From Parvibaculaceae bacterium (GTDB taxonomy: Bacteria > Pseudomonadota > Alphaproteobacteria > Parvibaculales > Parvibaculaceae): 64,000 bases of DNA. A model generated the notes under the pieces. The model searched no databases and was not told where the DNA came from. It was given only the letters and a program-made list of their open reading frames with translations. This document shows positions 18,078 to 27,192 of this stretch, one piece after another (position 1 is the stretch's first letter; the number at the start of each line of letters is the position of its first letter). The position numbers and the translations under genes were made by a program. The stretch covers positions 62,001 to 126,000 of the forward strand of contig JAHBYJ010000002.1 in the NCBI GenBank assembly GCA_019636015.1, in the 5' to 3' direction.

Positions 18078-18539
18078 ATGCCGGGACTTTATTTCGAGGA
18101 ATTCACGGAAGGTCACGTCTTCCAGCACCCGATCAGGCGCACGGTGACGGAAACGGACAATGTCCTCTTCTCCACCATGACCATGAACCCGGCCGCCCTC
18201 CATCTCGACCATCACTATGCCGAGACGGAAACGGAATTCGGCAAGCCGCTGGTGAACAGCCTCTTCACGCTCGGCCTGATGATCGGCATTTCCGTGCATG
18301 ACACGACGCTCGGCACCACCATCGCCAATCTCGGGATGACGGATGTGACCTTCCCGAAGCCCGTCTTCCACGGCGACACGCTTCGCATCGAAACCCGCGT
18401 CATGTCGAAACGCCGCTCGAAGTCGCGTCCCAAGGCCGGCATCGTCACTTTCGAGCACAAGGCCTTCAACCAGCGGAACGAGGAAGTTGCCTCCTGCACG
18501 CGCCAGGCTTTCATGATCGCGAAAAGCGAGGAAGGCTGA
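18078..18539 (+). CDS. MaoC-family acyl-CoA hydratase
   Basis: 153 residues, one hot-dog domain. The hydratase motif appears as [13 protein letters not shown] (about 37-49), with Asp and His typical of (R)-specific enoyl-CoA and mesaconyl/itaconyl-CoA hydratases. It precedes a CitE-like lyase by 3 bases; this pairing is seen in itaconate and methylaspartate/mesaconate pathways, in which hydration yields citramalyl- or methylmalyl-CoA for cleavage. Substrate is inference. Confidence 0.82.
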   Translation: MPGLYFEEFTEGHVFQHPIRRTVTETDNVLFSTMTMNPAALHLDHHYAETETEFGKPLVNSLFTLGLMIGISVHDTTLGTTIANLGMTDVTFPKPVFHGDTLRIETRVMSKRRSKSRPKAGIVTFEHKAFNQRNEEVASCTRQAFMIAKSEEG

Positions 18540-18542
18540 GAG

Positions 18543-19391
18543 ATGCGCTCCTTCCTCTTCATTCCGGCCGACAGCGAAAAGAAGCTGTCGAAGGCTGCAA
18601 ACTGCGGCGCGGACGCGATCATTCTCGATCTCGAGGACTCCGTCGCCCTCTCCGCCAAGGAAGCGGCGCGCATCTCCGCCGCCGCCTACCTGAAAACGGC
18701 GGATCGCACCGGCCCCAAAATCATCGTCCGCATGAATGCGCTCGACACGCCTTTCTGGGAAAAGGATCTCGAAGCCGTCATCCCGGCAAAGCCCGATCTC
18801 ATCGTCGTGCCCAAAACGCTTTCCGGCGAGTGCGTGAAGAAAGTCGGTACCCGCATCGACCGCATGGGCGGCGAGAAAAATATCGGCATCGGCTGCGTGG
18901 CGACCGAAACCGCCGCCTCGCTCTTCACGCTCGGCACCTATGCCGGTTCCCACGAGCGCCTCGCCTTCCTCACCTGGGGCGCCGAAGACCTCGCCGCCGC
19001 GCTCGGTGCGCGCGACAACAAGGATGAGAACGGCCTCTATACCGGCCCCTACCAGCTCGCCCGCACGCTCACGCTGCTCGGCGCCATCGCGGCAGGCGTC
19101 CAGCCCGTCGATGGCATCTGGAAGGATTTCCGCGACGAGAAAGGTCTTGAAGCTGAAGCACGCATCGCCATGCGCGACGGCTTCACCGGCAAGATGGCAA
19201 TTCACCCGGCCCAAGTCGCGATCATCAACGAGGTCTTCACGCCGAGCGAAGCCGATCTCGCTCATGCCCGTGCCGTCGTCGCCGCCTTCGATAAGGCAGG
19301 CGATGTCGGGGTCGTCGCGCTCGACGGCGTCATGCTCGACATTCCGCATCTGAAACAGGCGCGCGCCCTTCTCGCCCGCGCAGGAGAATAG
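18543..19391 (+). CDS. CitE-like (3S)-malyl/citramalyl-CoA lyase
   Basis: 282 residues of the HpcH/HpaI TIM-barrel superfamily, CitE-like branch. MRSFLFIPADSEKKLSKA at the N terminus binds the CoA end; LDLEDSVA supplies metal-binding acids, VRMNALDT the conserved Arg, and FTGKMAIHPAQV the C-terminal signature. These enzymes reversibly cleave malyl-CoA, beta-methylmalyl-CoA or citramalyl-CoA using Mg2+. It is 3 bases after the MaoC gene and 9 before the dehydrogenase, so one operon is very likely. Confidence 0.85.
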   Translation: MRSFLFIPADSEKKLSKAANCGADAIILDLEDSVALSAKEAARISAAAYLKTADRTGPKIIVRMNALDTPFWEKDLEAVIPAKPDLIVVPKTLSGECVKKVGTRIDRMGGEKNIGIGCVATETAASLFTLGTYAGSHERLAFLTWGAEDLAAALGARDNKDENGLYTGPYQLARTLTLLGAIAAGVQPVDGIWKDFRDEKGLEAEARIAMRDGFTGKMAIHPAQVAIINEVFTPSEADLAHARAVVAAFDKAGDVGVVALDGVMLDIPHLKQARALLARAGE

Positions 19392-19400
19392 TAGCCGCTT

Positions 19401-20324
19401 ATGAAACCTTCCGTCTTTCTCGCCCTGCCGCTCGGCAAGCCGTTCGAGCGCAAGCTTTCCGACCGCTTCACAATCATTACCGATCCTGCGGAGCGTGGAG
19501 CGGCCGAAGCGCTTGTCACCATCGGCGCAAACATCACGGATGCCGCCGCGATGGACGCCATGCCGAAACTGAAGCTCATCTGCTGCTTCGGCTCCGGCCA
19601 TGAAGGCGTCGACGTGGCGGAAGCGGAACGCCGCGGCATCAAGGTGGCAAACACGGTCGGCGCCAACGCCGCCACCGTCGCCGATCTTGCCGTTGCCCTC
19701 CTCCTCGCCTCGATCCGCAAGGTCGTGGAGGCGGACCGTCTGACGCGCGCCGGAAAATGGCGCGGCGACAATCCCGCCTCGCTTCTCTTCCTGCGCGGCC
19801 TCACCGGCCGCAAGATCGGCATTGTCGGCCTCGGCGCCATCGGCATGAAGATCGCCAGGCGCCTCGAAGGCTTCGAAACCGAAATCGCCTATACCGGCCG
19901 CAGCGAAAAGCCGGGCGTGCCCTATCGCTATTTCCGCTCGGCGCTCGACCTTGCCACCTGGGCCGATACGCTGATCCTCGCCCATCGCGCCGACGAGACG
20001 AACCGCCATCTCGTGAATGCCGAACTCCTGAAGGCGCTCGGCCCCGAGGGCCATGTCGTCAACATCTCGCGCGGCTCCGCCATCGACGAGGACGCGCTGA
20101 TCGAGGCCCTGAAGTCCGGCACCATCGCTGGCGCCGGGCTCGACGTTTTCGAGAACGAACCCGCGCCCCGCACCGATCTCGTCAGCCTGCCCAACATCGT
20201 CGTCATGCCCCATCTCGGGGGCGGGACGTCGGAGGCGATCGTCGCCATGGGTGATACGGTGATCGCCAATCTCGACGCCTTTTTCGGCGGAAAGCCTCTA
20301 CTGAACCCAGTCCTGCCGGCCTGA
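19401..20324 (+). CDS. D-2-hydroxyacid dehydrogenase, NAD(P)-dependent
   Basis: 307 residues. The Rossmann motif GLGAIGMKIARRL (about 140-152) binds the cofactor; HRADETNRHLVNAELLKALGPEG with NISRGSAIDEDAL holds the catalytic-Arg-proximal region, ENEPAP contains the catalytic Glu, and MPHLGGGT the His. The family reduces 2-oxoacids such as glyoxylate or hydroxypyruvate to D-hydroxyacids. If the upstream lyase forms glyoxylate or pyruvate, this enzyme could act on it; that is inference. Last gene of the operon, followed by a terminator. Confidence 0.87.
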   Translation: MKPSVFLALPLGKPFERKLSDRFTIITDPAERGAAEALVTIGANITDAAAMDAMPKLKLICCFGSGHEGVDVAEAERRGIKVANTVGANAATVADLAVALLLASIRKVVEADRLTRAGKWRGDNPASLLFLRGLTGRKIGIVGLGAIGMKIARRLEGFETEIAYTGRSEKPGVPYRYFRSALDLATWADTLILAHRADETNRHLVNAELLKALGPEGHVVNISRGSAIDEDALIEALKSGTIAGAGLDVFENEPAPRTDLVSLPNIVVMPHLGGGTSEAIVAMGDTVIANLDAFFGGKPLLNPVLPA

Positions 20325-20328
20325 ATTG

Positions 20329-20351
20329 AAAATGGACTTCGGTCCATTTTT
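20329..20351 (+). terminator. Intrinsic terminator with UUCG loop
   Basis: AAAATGGAC-TTCG-GTCCATTTTT: a 9-bp perfect stem closed by a stable UUCG tetraloop and followed by T residues, 5 bases after the 2-hydroxyacid dehydrogenase stop. Confidence 0.85.
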
Positions 20352-20413
20352 GACTGGCATCCCGTCCACCACGGGCGTAACCTTCCTCAAAAGCATTGGG
20401 AGGAGGAACCGAT

Positions 20414-22153
20414 ATGCATGATCTCGTCATCCGCGGCGGTCTGGTCGTCGACGGCACCGGCGCCAAAGGCCGCGTCGCCGACATTGCCATCGACAATGGC
20501 CTTGTCACCGAAGTCGGAACCGTGGCCGGAAAAGGCAAGCGCGAGATCGACGCGGCGGGCCTCGTCGTCACGCCGGGCTGGGTCGACATCCACACCCATT
20601 ATGACGGCCAGGTCACCTGGGACCCGCTCCTTTCGCCTTCCTGCTGGCACGGCGTCACAACCGTCATCATGGGCAATTGCGGCGTCGGCTTCGCGCCCGC
20701 AAAGCCCGACAAGCATGACTGGCTGATCGAGCTCATGGAAGGCGTCGAGGATATTCCGGGCGCAGCGCTTGCCGAAGGCATCCAGTGGAACTGGGAAACC
20801 TTCCCCGAATATATGGACAGTCTCGACCGGCAGCAGCGCGTGCTCGACGTCGCCACGCAGGTGCCGCACGGTTCCGTCCGCGCCTACGTGATGGGCGAAC
20901 GCGGCGCACGCAACGAAGCGGCGACCGATGAAGACATCGCCGCGATGGCGAAGATCGTCGAGGAAGGCATCGCTGCGGGCGCGCTCGGCTTCTCCACTTC
21001 GCGCACCATGCTGCATCTCTCGAAGGACGGCGAGCCCGTGCCCGGCACCTTCGCCAACAAGGCGGAACTCATGGGCATTGGCCGCGCGCTGGGCGCGGCA
21101 GGCCACGGCGTCTTCGAAATGGCGTCCGACATGACGCCGGCGGAAGAAGAGTTCAACTGGATGAAGGATCTTTCCGCCGAAACCGGCTTGCCCGTCACCT
21201 ATGCGCTGCTGCAATCGCCCGTCGACGCCGACAAGTGGCGTCACATGCTCGCGCTCACCGACGAGGCACGCAAGCAGGGCGCGAATGTCACCGCGCAGAT
21301 CGCCTGCCGCCCGACCGGCATGGTGCTCGGCTGGCAGAGCACGGTGCATCCCTTCATCACCTATCCCGCCTATCGCGAGATCGCGAACCTGCCCTTCGCG
21401 GAACGGCTGGAGAAACTGAAAGACCCGGCGGTCAAGGCGCGCATCCTCGCCGACAAGCCGCGCGAGATGGGAACGCTCGGCGCCATTCTCACCCAGGGCT
21501 ATGACCGCATGTTCCGCCTGGAACAGGGCGAGACGCTGGACTACGAACCGGCGGCGGAAGACAGCGTCGCCGCGCAGGCAAAGCGCGAAGGCCGCAACCC
21601 GGCCGAGATCGTCTATGACATGCTCATGGAGAAGAATGGCCGCGGCTACATCTATCTGCCGCTTCTGAACTATGCGCGCTTCAACTTCGACCATATCCAC
21701 GAAATGATGCAGCACCCGGCAACGGTGCTGAGCCTGTCCGATGGCGGCGCGCATTGCGGCGTCATCTGCGATGCGAGCTTCCCGACCTACATGCTGACGC
21801 ATTGGGTGCGCGACCGAACGCGGGGCGCCCGCTTGCCACTAGAACAGGTGGTGCGCATGCAGACGCATGACACCGCCCGGCTCTACGGCCTCAACGATCG
21901 CGGCGTGATCGCGCCCGGCATGAAGGCCGACATCAATGTGATCGACCTCGACAAGCTGCGCATCCTGCCGCCGGAAATGGTCTTCGACCTGCCTGCCGAT
22001 GGACGCCGCATGATCCAGCGCGCCGAAGGCTACCGCGCCACCATCGTCAGCGGCGCCGTCACCTTCGAGAATGGCGATGCGACGGGCGAAATGCCGGGCC
22101 GCCTCATCCGCGGTCCGCAGCGCGAACGCACCGCGGTGCAGGCCGCCGAATAA
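20414..22153 (+). CDS. Amidohydrolase family 3, D-aminoacylase-like
   Basis: 579 residues. N-acyl-D-amino-acid deacylase-like enzymes hydrolyse amide bonds with a Zn centre. The N-terminal beta-sandwich (LVIRGGLVVDGTGAKGRVADIAI) leads to the metal motif GWVDIHTHYDGQVTWDP (HxH), then the NCGVGFAP segment; SDGGAHCGVICDASFPTYMLTHW and the C-terminal GVIAPGMKADINVID are family features. The ATG at 20414 follows GGAGG. Substrate of this long branch is unknown; relatives occur widely in soil proteobacteria. Confidence 0.85.
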   Translation: MHDLVIRGGLVVDGTGAKGRVADIAIDNGLVTEVGTVAGKGKREIDAAGLVVTPGWVDIHTHYDGQVTWDPLLSPSCWHGVTTVIMGNCGVGFAPAKPDKHDWLIELMEGVEDIPGAALAEGIQWNWETFPEYMDSLDRQQRVLDVATQVPHGSVRAYVMGERGARNEAATDEDIAAMAKIVEEGIAAGALGFSTSRTMLHLSKDGEPVPGTFANKAELMGIGRALGAAGHGVFEMASDMTPAEEEFNWMKDLSAETGLPVTYALLQSPVDADKWRHMLALTDEARKQGANVTAQIACRPTGMVLGWQSTVHPFITYPAYREIANLPFAERLEKLKDPAVKARILADKPREMGTLGAILTQGYDRMFRLEQGETLDYEPAAEDSVAAQAKREGRNPAEIVYDMLMEKNGRGYIYLPLLNYARFNFDHIHEMMQHPATVLSLSDGGAHCGVICDASFPTYMLTHWVRDRTRGARLPLEQVVRMQTHDTARLYGLNDRGVIAPGMKADINVIDLDKLRILPPEMVFDLPADGRRMIQRAEGYRATIVSGAVTFENGDATGEMPGRLIRGPQRERTAVQAAE

Positions 22154-22156
22154 GGC

Positions 22157-23494
22157 TCAGACGAGCCGGATCGCGAGACCGAGCGCGGCGAAGAGACCGA
22201 GCACGCTCACCATGCCCATCTTGAACCTCAGCACGGCGACAAGCGCGCCGATGCTGAGGGCAAGGGCCCACGGGTCGAGCGTCGATAAATCCGGCACCCA
22301 GAGCCGCAGCACCGAAACATGCCGTTCCGCCACCTCGCCGAACAGGACGTGAAGGCCGAACCAGATCGCCAGATTGAGAATGACGCCCACCACCGCCGCC
22401 GTGATGGCGGCGAATATGGCGTTCAGGCTTTCAACCTTCCTGAGCCGCTCGACATAAGGCGCGCCGAGAAATATCCAGAGGAAGCACGGTGTAAAAGTCA
22501 CCCACACCGTTACGATGGCACCTGCAATTCCGGCCATAACCGGTTCGAGCCCCGTCTCCGCCCGGAAGGCGCCGAGATAGCCGACGAATTGCAGCACGAG
22601 AATGAGCGGTCCCGGCGTCGTCTCGGCAAGGCCGAGCCCATCGAGCATCTCCCCCGCCGATAGCCAGGCGTAATTCTGAACAGCTTCCTGCGCCACATAG
22701 GCAAGCACGGCATAGGCGCCGCCGAATGTGACGACCGCCATCTGCGAGAAGAAGACCGCCTGCTGCGACAGCACATGGCCGCCGCCGAGGAAGAAGATCA
22801 ACGCCGCAACCGGTCCGAGCCAGAGCAGGAGCCCGATTGCCAGCGTCTTCGCCGAGCGAAGCGCCATACCGGTCCGCGTCGCCGGTTCGCCGACCACGCC
22901 GTTCAACGTATCGCCCTCATGCGGCGGCGCCGCGCTGATGAGCCCGCCCCGCGCGGCGAAAAACCCGAAAAGCGCCGCGCCGGCGATCACCAGCGGAAAC
23001 GGAATGTCGAAGAAGAAGATGGCAACGAAGGCCGCGGCTGCGACCGCGTATAGCGCGCCCTGCTTCATCGCGCGCTTCGCAATCCGGATCAGCGCCTCGA
23101 TCACGATGGCGAAAACGGCCGTCTTGATGCCGAAGAAGATCGCTTCGACCACCCCGAGATCGGCATAGGCGGCATAGAAGATGCTGAGCGCCAGCATCAC
23201 CGCGACACCCGGCAGGATGAACATGAGCCCCGCCGCAAGCCCGCCTTTCACACCATGCAGCAGCCAGCCCGAATAGGTGGCAAGCTGCTGCGCCTCTGGC
23301 CCCGGCAGCAACATGCAGAAATTGAGCGCATGGAGGAATTGCGGCTCGGAAAGCCACTTCTTCTCATCCACCAATATACGGTGCATGAGCGCGATCTGCC
23401 CGGCCGGCCCGCCGAAACTCAGAAACCCGATCTTCGCCCAGATACGGAATGCCTCGCCGAAGCTTGCCGGCGCTGAAACGCCTCCATCGCTCAT
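22157..23494 (-). CDS. chrA: Chromate transporter family protein ChrA
   Basis: 445 residues, long-chain CHR protein with two homologous halves. The first CHR domain has KIGFLSFGGPAGQIALMHR and LPGPEAQQLATYSGW; the second has QMAVVTFGGAYAVLAYVAQEA and TPGPLILVLQFVGYL. About ten membrane segments. ChrA exports chromate from the cytoplasm in the studied proteins. No chrB regulator is adjacent. It converges on the amidohydrolase with a 3-base gap. Confidence 0.9.
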   Translation of the reverse strand: MSDGGVSAPASFGEAFRIWAKIGFLSFGGPAGQIALMHRILVDEKKWLSEPQFLHALNFCMLLPGPEAQQLATYSGWLLHGVKGGLAAGLMFILPGVAVMLALSIFYAAYADLGVVEAIFFGIKTAVFAIVIEALIRIAKRAMKQGALYAVAAAAFVAIFFFDIPFPLVIAGAALFGFFAARGGLISAAPPHEGDTLNGVVGEPATRTGMALRSAKTLAIGLLLWLGPVAALIFFLGGGHVLSQQAVFFSQMAVVTFGGAYAVLAYVAQEAVQNYAWLSAGEMLDGLGLAETTPGPLILVLQFVGYLGAFRAETGLEPVMAGIAGAIVTVWVTFTPCFLWIFLGAPYVERLRKVESLNAIFAAITAAVVGVILNLAIWFGLHVLFGEVAERHVSVLRLWVPDLSTLDPWALALSIGALVAVLRFKMGMVSVLGLFAALGLAIRLV

Positions 23495-23792
23495 GCGTGA
23501 ACCTCTTTCCGCCCGGGTGACACGGAGCCGGAGGCCGCGCCCCGGATGGGCCGGCCATGCTGAAAACTGATATGGAGGTGATCCAAGATAAGCGCTCCTT
23601 CTCCCCGTTTTTGGGGACGAGAAGCGGATTCTTGGACGGTGAACCGTCTGGGGATCGGGCGATCCGCGCTGGGCCCGATGAGAAAATCTAACGATTCGGA
23701 TGGCGTCCTTCCACCGAAAATCGATGGCGGATTGACGTCACCCGTCCGCCTGTGCAGGTTGAGCGCCGCCCGAACCCGGAAGGGACAAGATT
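23495..23792. other. Divergent intergenic region, chrA / TPR-oxygenase
   Basis: 298 bases upstream of both chrA and the TPR-oxygenase gene. No coding frame is convincing. It holds a loose hairpin around 23611-23638 (TTCTCCCCG with a T loop against GGGGACGAGAAG), but no regulator site or known RNA motif that I recognise. Confidence 0.4.
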
Positions 23793-25220
23793 TTGACCAC
23801 AGAATCCGCCACTCCTGAAATTCCCGAACGCTACCGGGACATCCTCGCCCTGATGAAGGAAGGCCGCAAAGGCATAGCCGAAACGCGCTGCCGCGAGCTC
23901 CTCGCCGCCGCGCCCACGGATGCCGACGGCATGGCGCTGCTCGCCTCCATCATCGTCGAGCGCGGTGCAATGGCCGAAGCCGAACAGCTGCTCCGCCAGG
24001 CGCTCAAGCTCGCGCCCGATCAGTCGACGACCTGGGTCAATCTCGGCCGCCTTCTGCAGCAGGCAGGCCGATGGGGCGAGGCCCTCACCCACTACGAACA
24101 TGCCGCCAACCTGTTCCCGAACCACCCGCAGATCGCGGCAACGCTCGGCCAGATCTATCAGCGCGCAAACCGTTTCGCAGACGCCGAAGCGCAATATCGG
24201 CGCGCCATCGAGCACGCGCAGCGCGCGCCGTTCCACGTGCAGCTCGGCATGGTGCTGCTTCGGCAGGAAAGGACGGATGAAGCCGTCGCGGCCTTCGAAC
24301 AGGCGATTGCGATCAATCCGAACCTCGCGGCGGCATATGGCAATCTCGGCAATGCCGAGCAGAAGCGCGGCAACATGGAAGCGGCCGCCGCCGCCTATGA
24401 ACGCGCCTGCGCGCTCAATCCGAAGGATACGCTCTCCTATGTGAGCTTCGGCATGGCGCGGCTGAAGCTCGGCCATGCGCGGGAGGCCGCGGAAATTTTC
24501 GAGCGCACGCTTGCAACGCATGGTCCGGAGCGCCGCGCTGCCGCCTGGCTTCCCTTCGCCCGCGCGCAGGAATTCGGCGAAATGCCGTCCGGCTACCGCG
24601 CCGAGCTGGGCAAGCTTCTGACGCGCGTCTCGCTGGAAACGCCTGAAGGCTATGCCAGCATGGCGGATTTCAACGCCGCACTCGCCAAGGCTCTCGATGA
24701 AGACCCGACCGTGACATGGGAACCGGCCGGCAAGGCAACGCGCAAGGGCGGCCAGACCGGCCTCCTGCTCGACAATCCTCGCGAGCCTTTCATCGCCTTC
24801 GAAAAAGTCCTGCGCCGCGCCATCGATGCGCATTTCGACAGCATCAAGGTTCAGCCGAAACATCCCTATCTCGGTCAGGTGCCGAAAACCTATCACCTCG
24901 ATCTTTGGGGCACGCTGCTCTCCGAAGGCGGTCACCAGCACTCGCATATTCATGTCGGCGGCTGGATGAGCGGCGTTTATTATGTCGCGCTGCCGCCGAC
25001 GCTCGGCAAGGGCGAAGCGGGACAGGGCGGCTGGATCGAATTCGGCCACCCGCCGCCCGAATTCGATGCCGCTTTCGAGCCGCATACGATCACGCTGGAG
25101 CCGCGCGAAGGGAACGCCATCCTCTTCCCCTCCTATCTCTTCCACCGCACGCTGCCTTTCTCAGGCGATACGCGCCGTATCAGCCTCGCCTTCGACGTGA
25201 AGCCGACAAGCTGGCGCTGA
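23793..25220 (+). CDS. TPR-repeat protein fused to a putative 2OG-Fe(II) oxygenase
   Basis: 475 residues, starting at TTG after AGGGACAAG. Residues 10-260 contain about seven tetratricopeptide repeats (AEAEQLLRQALKLAPDQSTTW and repeats of the A-x-Y-x-x-A type). Residues 325-475 match the putative 2OG-Fe(II) oxygenase group: HQHSHIHVGGWMSGVYY supplies His ligands, then FHRTLPFSGDTRRISLAFD gives the distal His and 2-oxoglutarate Arg. Probable protein or small-molecule hydroxylase using TPRs to recruit its target. The PhyH gene follows after 65 bases. Confidence 0.8.
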   Translation: MTTESATPEIPERYRDILALMKEGRKGIAETRCRELLAAAPTDADGMALLASIIVERGAMAEAEQLLRQALKLAPDQSTTWVNLGRLLQQAGRWGEALTHYEHAANLFPNHPQIAATLGQIYQRANRFADAEAQYRRAIEHAQRAPFHVQLGMVLLRQERTDEAVAAFEQAIAINPNLAAAYGNLGNAEQKRGNMEAAAAAYERACALNPKDTLSYVSFGMARLKLGHAREAAEIFERTLATHGPERRAAAWLPFARAQEFGEMPSGYRAELGKLLTRVSLETPEGYASMADFNAALAKALDEDPTVTWEPAGKATRKGGQTGLLLDNPREPFIAFEKVLRRAIDAHFDSIKVQPKHPYLGQVPKTYHLDLWGTLLSEGGHQHSHIHVGGWMSGVYYVALPPTLGKGEAGQGGWIEFGHPPPEFDAAFEPHTITLEPREGNAILFPSYLFHRTLPFSGDTRRISLAFDVKPTSWR

Positions 25221-25285
25221 CCCCTCAAGCACCGCTGGACGAAATCGCCGGAAGCCTTAACATCTCCCGGAAAAGGGAGGGACGG

Positions 25286-26092
25286 ATGACGCCGCAGGAA
25301 GCAGCCGCGCATGTCGCGGCGGTGGAGGAACAGGGCTATACGATCGTCGAAAACGCGATCGAGCCCGATCTGATCGAAAAGCTGAACAACACACTGCTTC
25401 GTCTCGAGCGGGAGATGAACGTCGTGCCCGCGAAAAACAGTTTCGAGGGACACCACACAGTCCGCATCTACAATCTGCTCGCACTCGATCCTATCTTCCG
25501 CCGTATTCCCGTTCACGCTTCCGTGCTGCCCGTCATCGAAGGCGTGCTGGACGATGGCTGCCTCGTTTCCTCCCTCTCTTCCATCTCCATCGATCCCGGT
25601 GAAACCGCGCAGCCGATCCATGCCGACGATCAGGTGATGCCGGCGGCGAAACCGCATATCCCCTTCGTCTGCAATTCCATGTGGGCGCTGACCGATTTCA
25701 CTGAAGAGAATGGCGCCACCCGCATCATTCCCGGCACGCACAAGCGCAACAGCTCACCCGAGTACGGAACGCATTACGACAGCATCCCCGCCGAAATGAA
25801 GAAAGGCTCCGTGCTGATCTGGCATGGCAGCCTCTGGCATGGCGGCGGCGCGAACAGGTCGAAGGCGCGCCGCGTCGGCATCGCCATGAATTATTGTGCA
25901 GGCTTCATCCGCCAGCAGGAGAACCAGCAGCTCGGTATTCCGCTCAACATCGTCAAGGAATTCGAGCCGCGCCTGCGCGAACTTTGCGGCTTCGGCACCT
26001 ATCGCAATCTGATCGGCCATATCGACAAGAAGACGCCAGCCCAGCGCCTGCTGGACGACACACGCGGTTTCCGTTCGATCTGGGACAGTTAG
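25286..26092 (+). CDS. Phytanoyl-CoA dioxygenase family (PhyH)
   Basis: 268 residues from the ATG at 25286 preceded by GGGAGGGACG. PhyH-type enzymes are Fe(II)/2-oxoglutarate dioxygenases. The iron facial triad is visible as HADDQ (about 112-116) and His in LWHGGGANRSKARR (about 190), the latter also giving the 2-oxoglutarate Arg; IPGTHKR is another family motif. Substrate unknown; a role on branched acyl chains or secondary metabolites is possible. The 3' end overlaps the convergent HAD gene by 4 bases. Confidence 0.85.
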   Translation: MTPQEAAAHVAAVEEQGYTIVENAIEPDLIEKLNNTLLRLEREMNVVPAKNSFEGHHTVRIYNLLALDPIFRRIPVHASVLPVIEGVLDDGCLVSSLSSISIDPGETAQPIHADDQVMPAAKPHIPFVCNSMWALTDFTEENGATRIIPGTHKRNSSPEYGTHYDSIPAEMKKGSVLIWHGSLWHGGGANRSKARRVGIAMNYCAGFIRQQENQQLGIPLNIVKEFEPRLRELCGFGTYRNLIGHIDKKTPAQRLLDDTRGFRSIWDS

Positions 26093-26853
26093 CGGAAGCT
26101 GTCGAGCAGCCCGGGAAGCATTTCGATCGTCTCGATCACATGATCGGCAAGCGGCGCGAGGTCGTCGCGGCTGCTCGTCCCCGTCAGCACGCCGATGCCG
26201 AGTCCTGCGCCCGCGCGCCGGCCCATCTCGAAATCATGCCCGTTGTCGCCGATCACCGCGATCTCGGCGGGATCGAGTTCCACCGCCTCGCAGAAGGCAA
26301 GCGCCATGCCGGGCCCCGGCTTCTGCCCGTGGCCGCTGTCATATCCCGCGACGAAATCGACATGGGCTGCAAGTCCGAAACGCGCGACCGTTCCAATCGC
26401 CGAGGCTTCCACATCGTTCGTCGCAATGCCGATGATGTGTCCGCGCGCCTTGAGCAGCGTGAAGAGAGCGGCAAGGTCGGTCACCGGCACCGAGCACGCC
26501 GGACCCGCCTGCGCGAAATGCGCGTCGAGCAGGGCGATAAGCGCAGCCCGGTCGAAACCCTTGAGATGCAGAAGCCAGGCATCGGCCAACGCGAATGTGT
26601 CGCCTGCCGCTGCAATACTGCCGGAACGGAAACGTCCGCTCGCAGGGTCATGCCCGATCGACACGAGCATCGCCTTCGCCTTTGCGCTGTCGCCCTCTGC
26701 GAGCCGCAAGGCCACATCGGAAAGCACCGGAGTCCATGTCAGGTGATAGTCGAACAGGGTCCCGTCCTTGTCGAAGAGCAGCCCCTTGGGCCTCTTCACC
26801 CCGCGGATTTCCGCCATTTCAGCTCTTGCCTGTTCCGTTTCGACACAATTCAC
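26089..26853 (-). CDS. HAD-superfamily phosphatase, phosphoglycolate phosphatase-like
   Basis: 254 residues. All HAD motifs are present: LLFDKDGTLFD (nucleophile Asp), IATNDVEAS, Lys in GHGQKPGPGM and the acidic IGDNGHDFEM. The cap domain is of the small helical C1 type, as in phosphoglycolate phosphatase. Substrate is unproven. The listed start is GTG; an ATG at 26817 is also possible and gives a shorter leader. Confidence 0.83.
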   Translation of the reverse strand: MNCVETEQARAEMAEIRGVKRPKGLLFDKDGTLFDYHLTWTPVLSDVALRLAEGDSAKAKAMLVSIGHDPASGRFRSGSIAAAGDTFALADAWLLHLKGFDRAALIALLDAHFAQAGPACSVPVTDLAALFTLLKARGHIIGIATNDVEASAIGTVARFGLAAHVDFVAGYDSGHGQKPGPGMALAFCEAVELDPAEIAVIGDNGHDFEMGRRAGAGLGIGVLTGTSSRDDLAPLADHVIETIEMLPGLLDSFR

Positions 26854-26901
26854 GCCTATACTGCCCTTCCCGACGCAATGCCGGTAGACGGAGGAAGCGC
26901 C

Positions 26902-27189
26902 ATGCGACTCTTCAGGATCATCATAGCGGTGACGCTCGCCCTTGGTGGCATTGGCGTTACGGCCGCCGTCTATATGCAGAACGAAACCGGCGCCATCGCA
27001 GTGGGCTCGCTCCTCTTCCTCGTGCTCGTCTCCTTCCTGGTGGACAATCGCCGGTCGCTCTTTCCGGGCGAGGCCGAGCGGCTGAAGCTTCAGGACAAGA
27101 AGGTGGCGACGGCCATTGCGCAGGGCACCGCCCTCACCCGCTTCGCCGAAGGCGAAGTGCGCGGTTCACCGACCTACAGCGGCAATTGA
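26902..27189 (+). CDS. Small membrane protein, two spans
   Basis: 95 residues after a strong GGAGGAAGCGCC ribosome site. Two hydrophobic helices (about 4-22 and 31-47) are followed by a charged cytoplasmic tail (NRRSLFPGEAERLKLQDKKVATAIAQG). No family recognised. It runs convergently into the nitroreductase gene with a 3-base gap. Confidence 0.6.
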   Translation: MRLFRIIIAVTLALGGIGVTAAVYMQNETGAIAVGSLLFLVLVSFLVDNRRSLFPGEAERLKLQDKKVATAIAQGTALTRFAEGEVRGSPTYSGN

Positions 27190-27192
27190 CGG

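Noticed and set aside
17775-20213. An 812-residue open frame on the minus strand spanning the MaoC, CitE and dehydrogenase genes
   Set aside because: Antisense to well-matched genes; low-complexity Arg/Asp/Gly-rich translation typical of GC-rich reverse frames, with no domain.
22541-22556. GGTTCGAGCCCC, resembling a tRNA T-loop
   Set aside because: It lies inside chrA coding sequence with no cloverleaf around it.
24716-25285. Upstream extension of the PhyH frame
   Set aside because: It overlaps the TPR-oxygenase gene in another frame, and the ATG at 25286 has a strong GGGAGG site.
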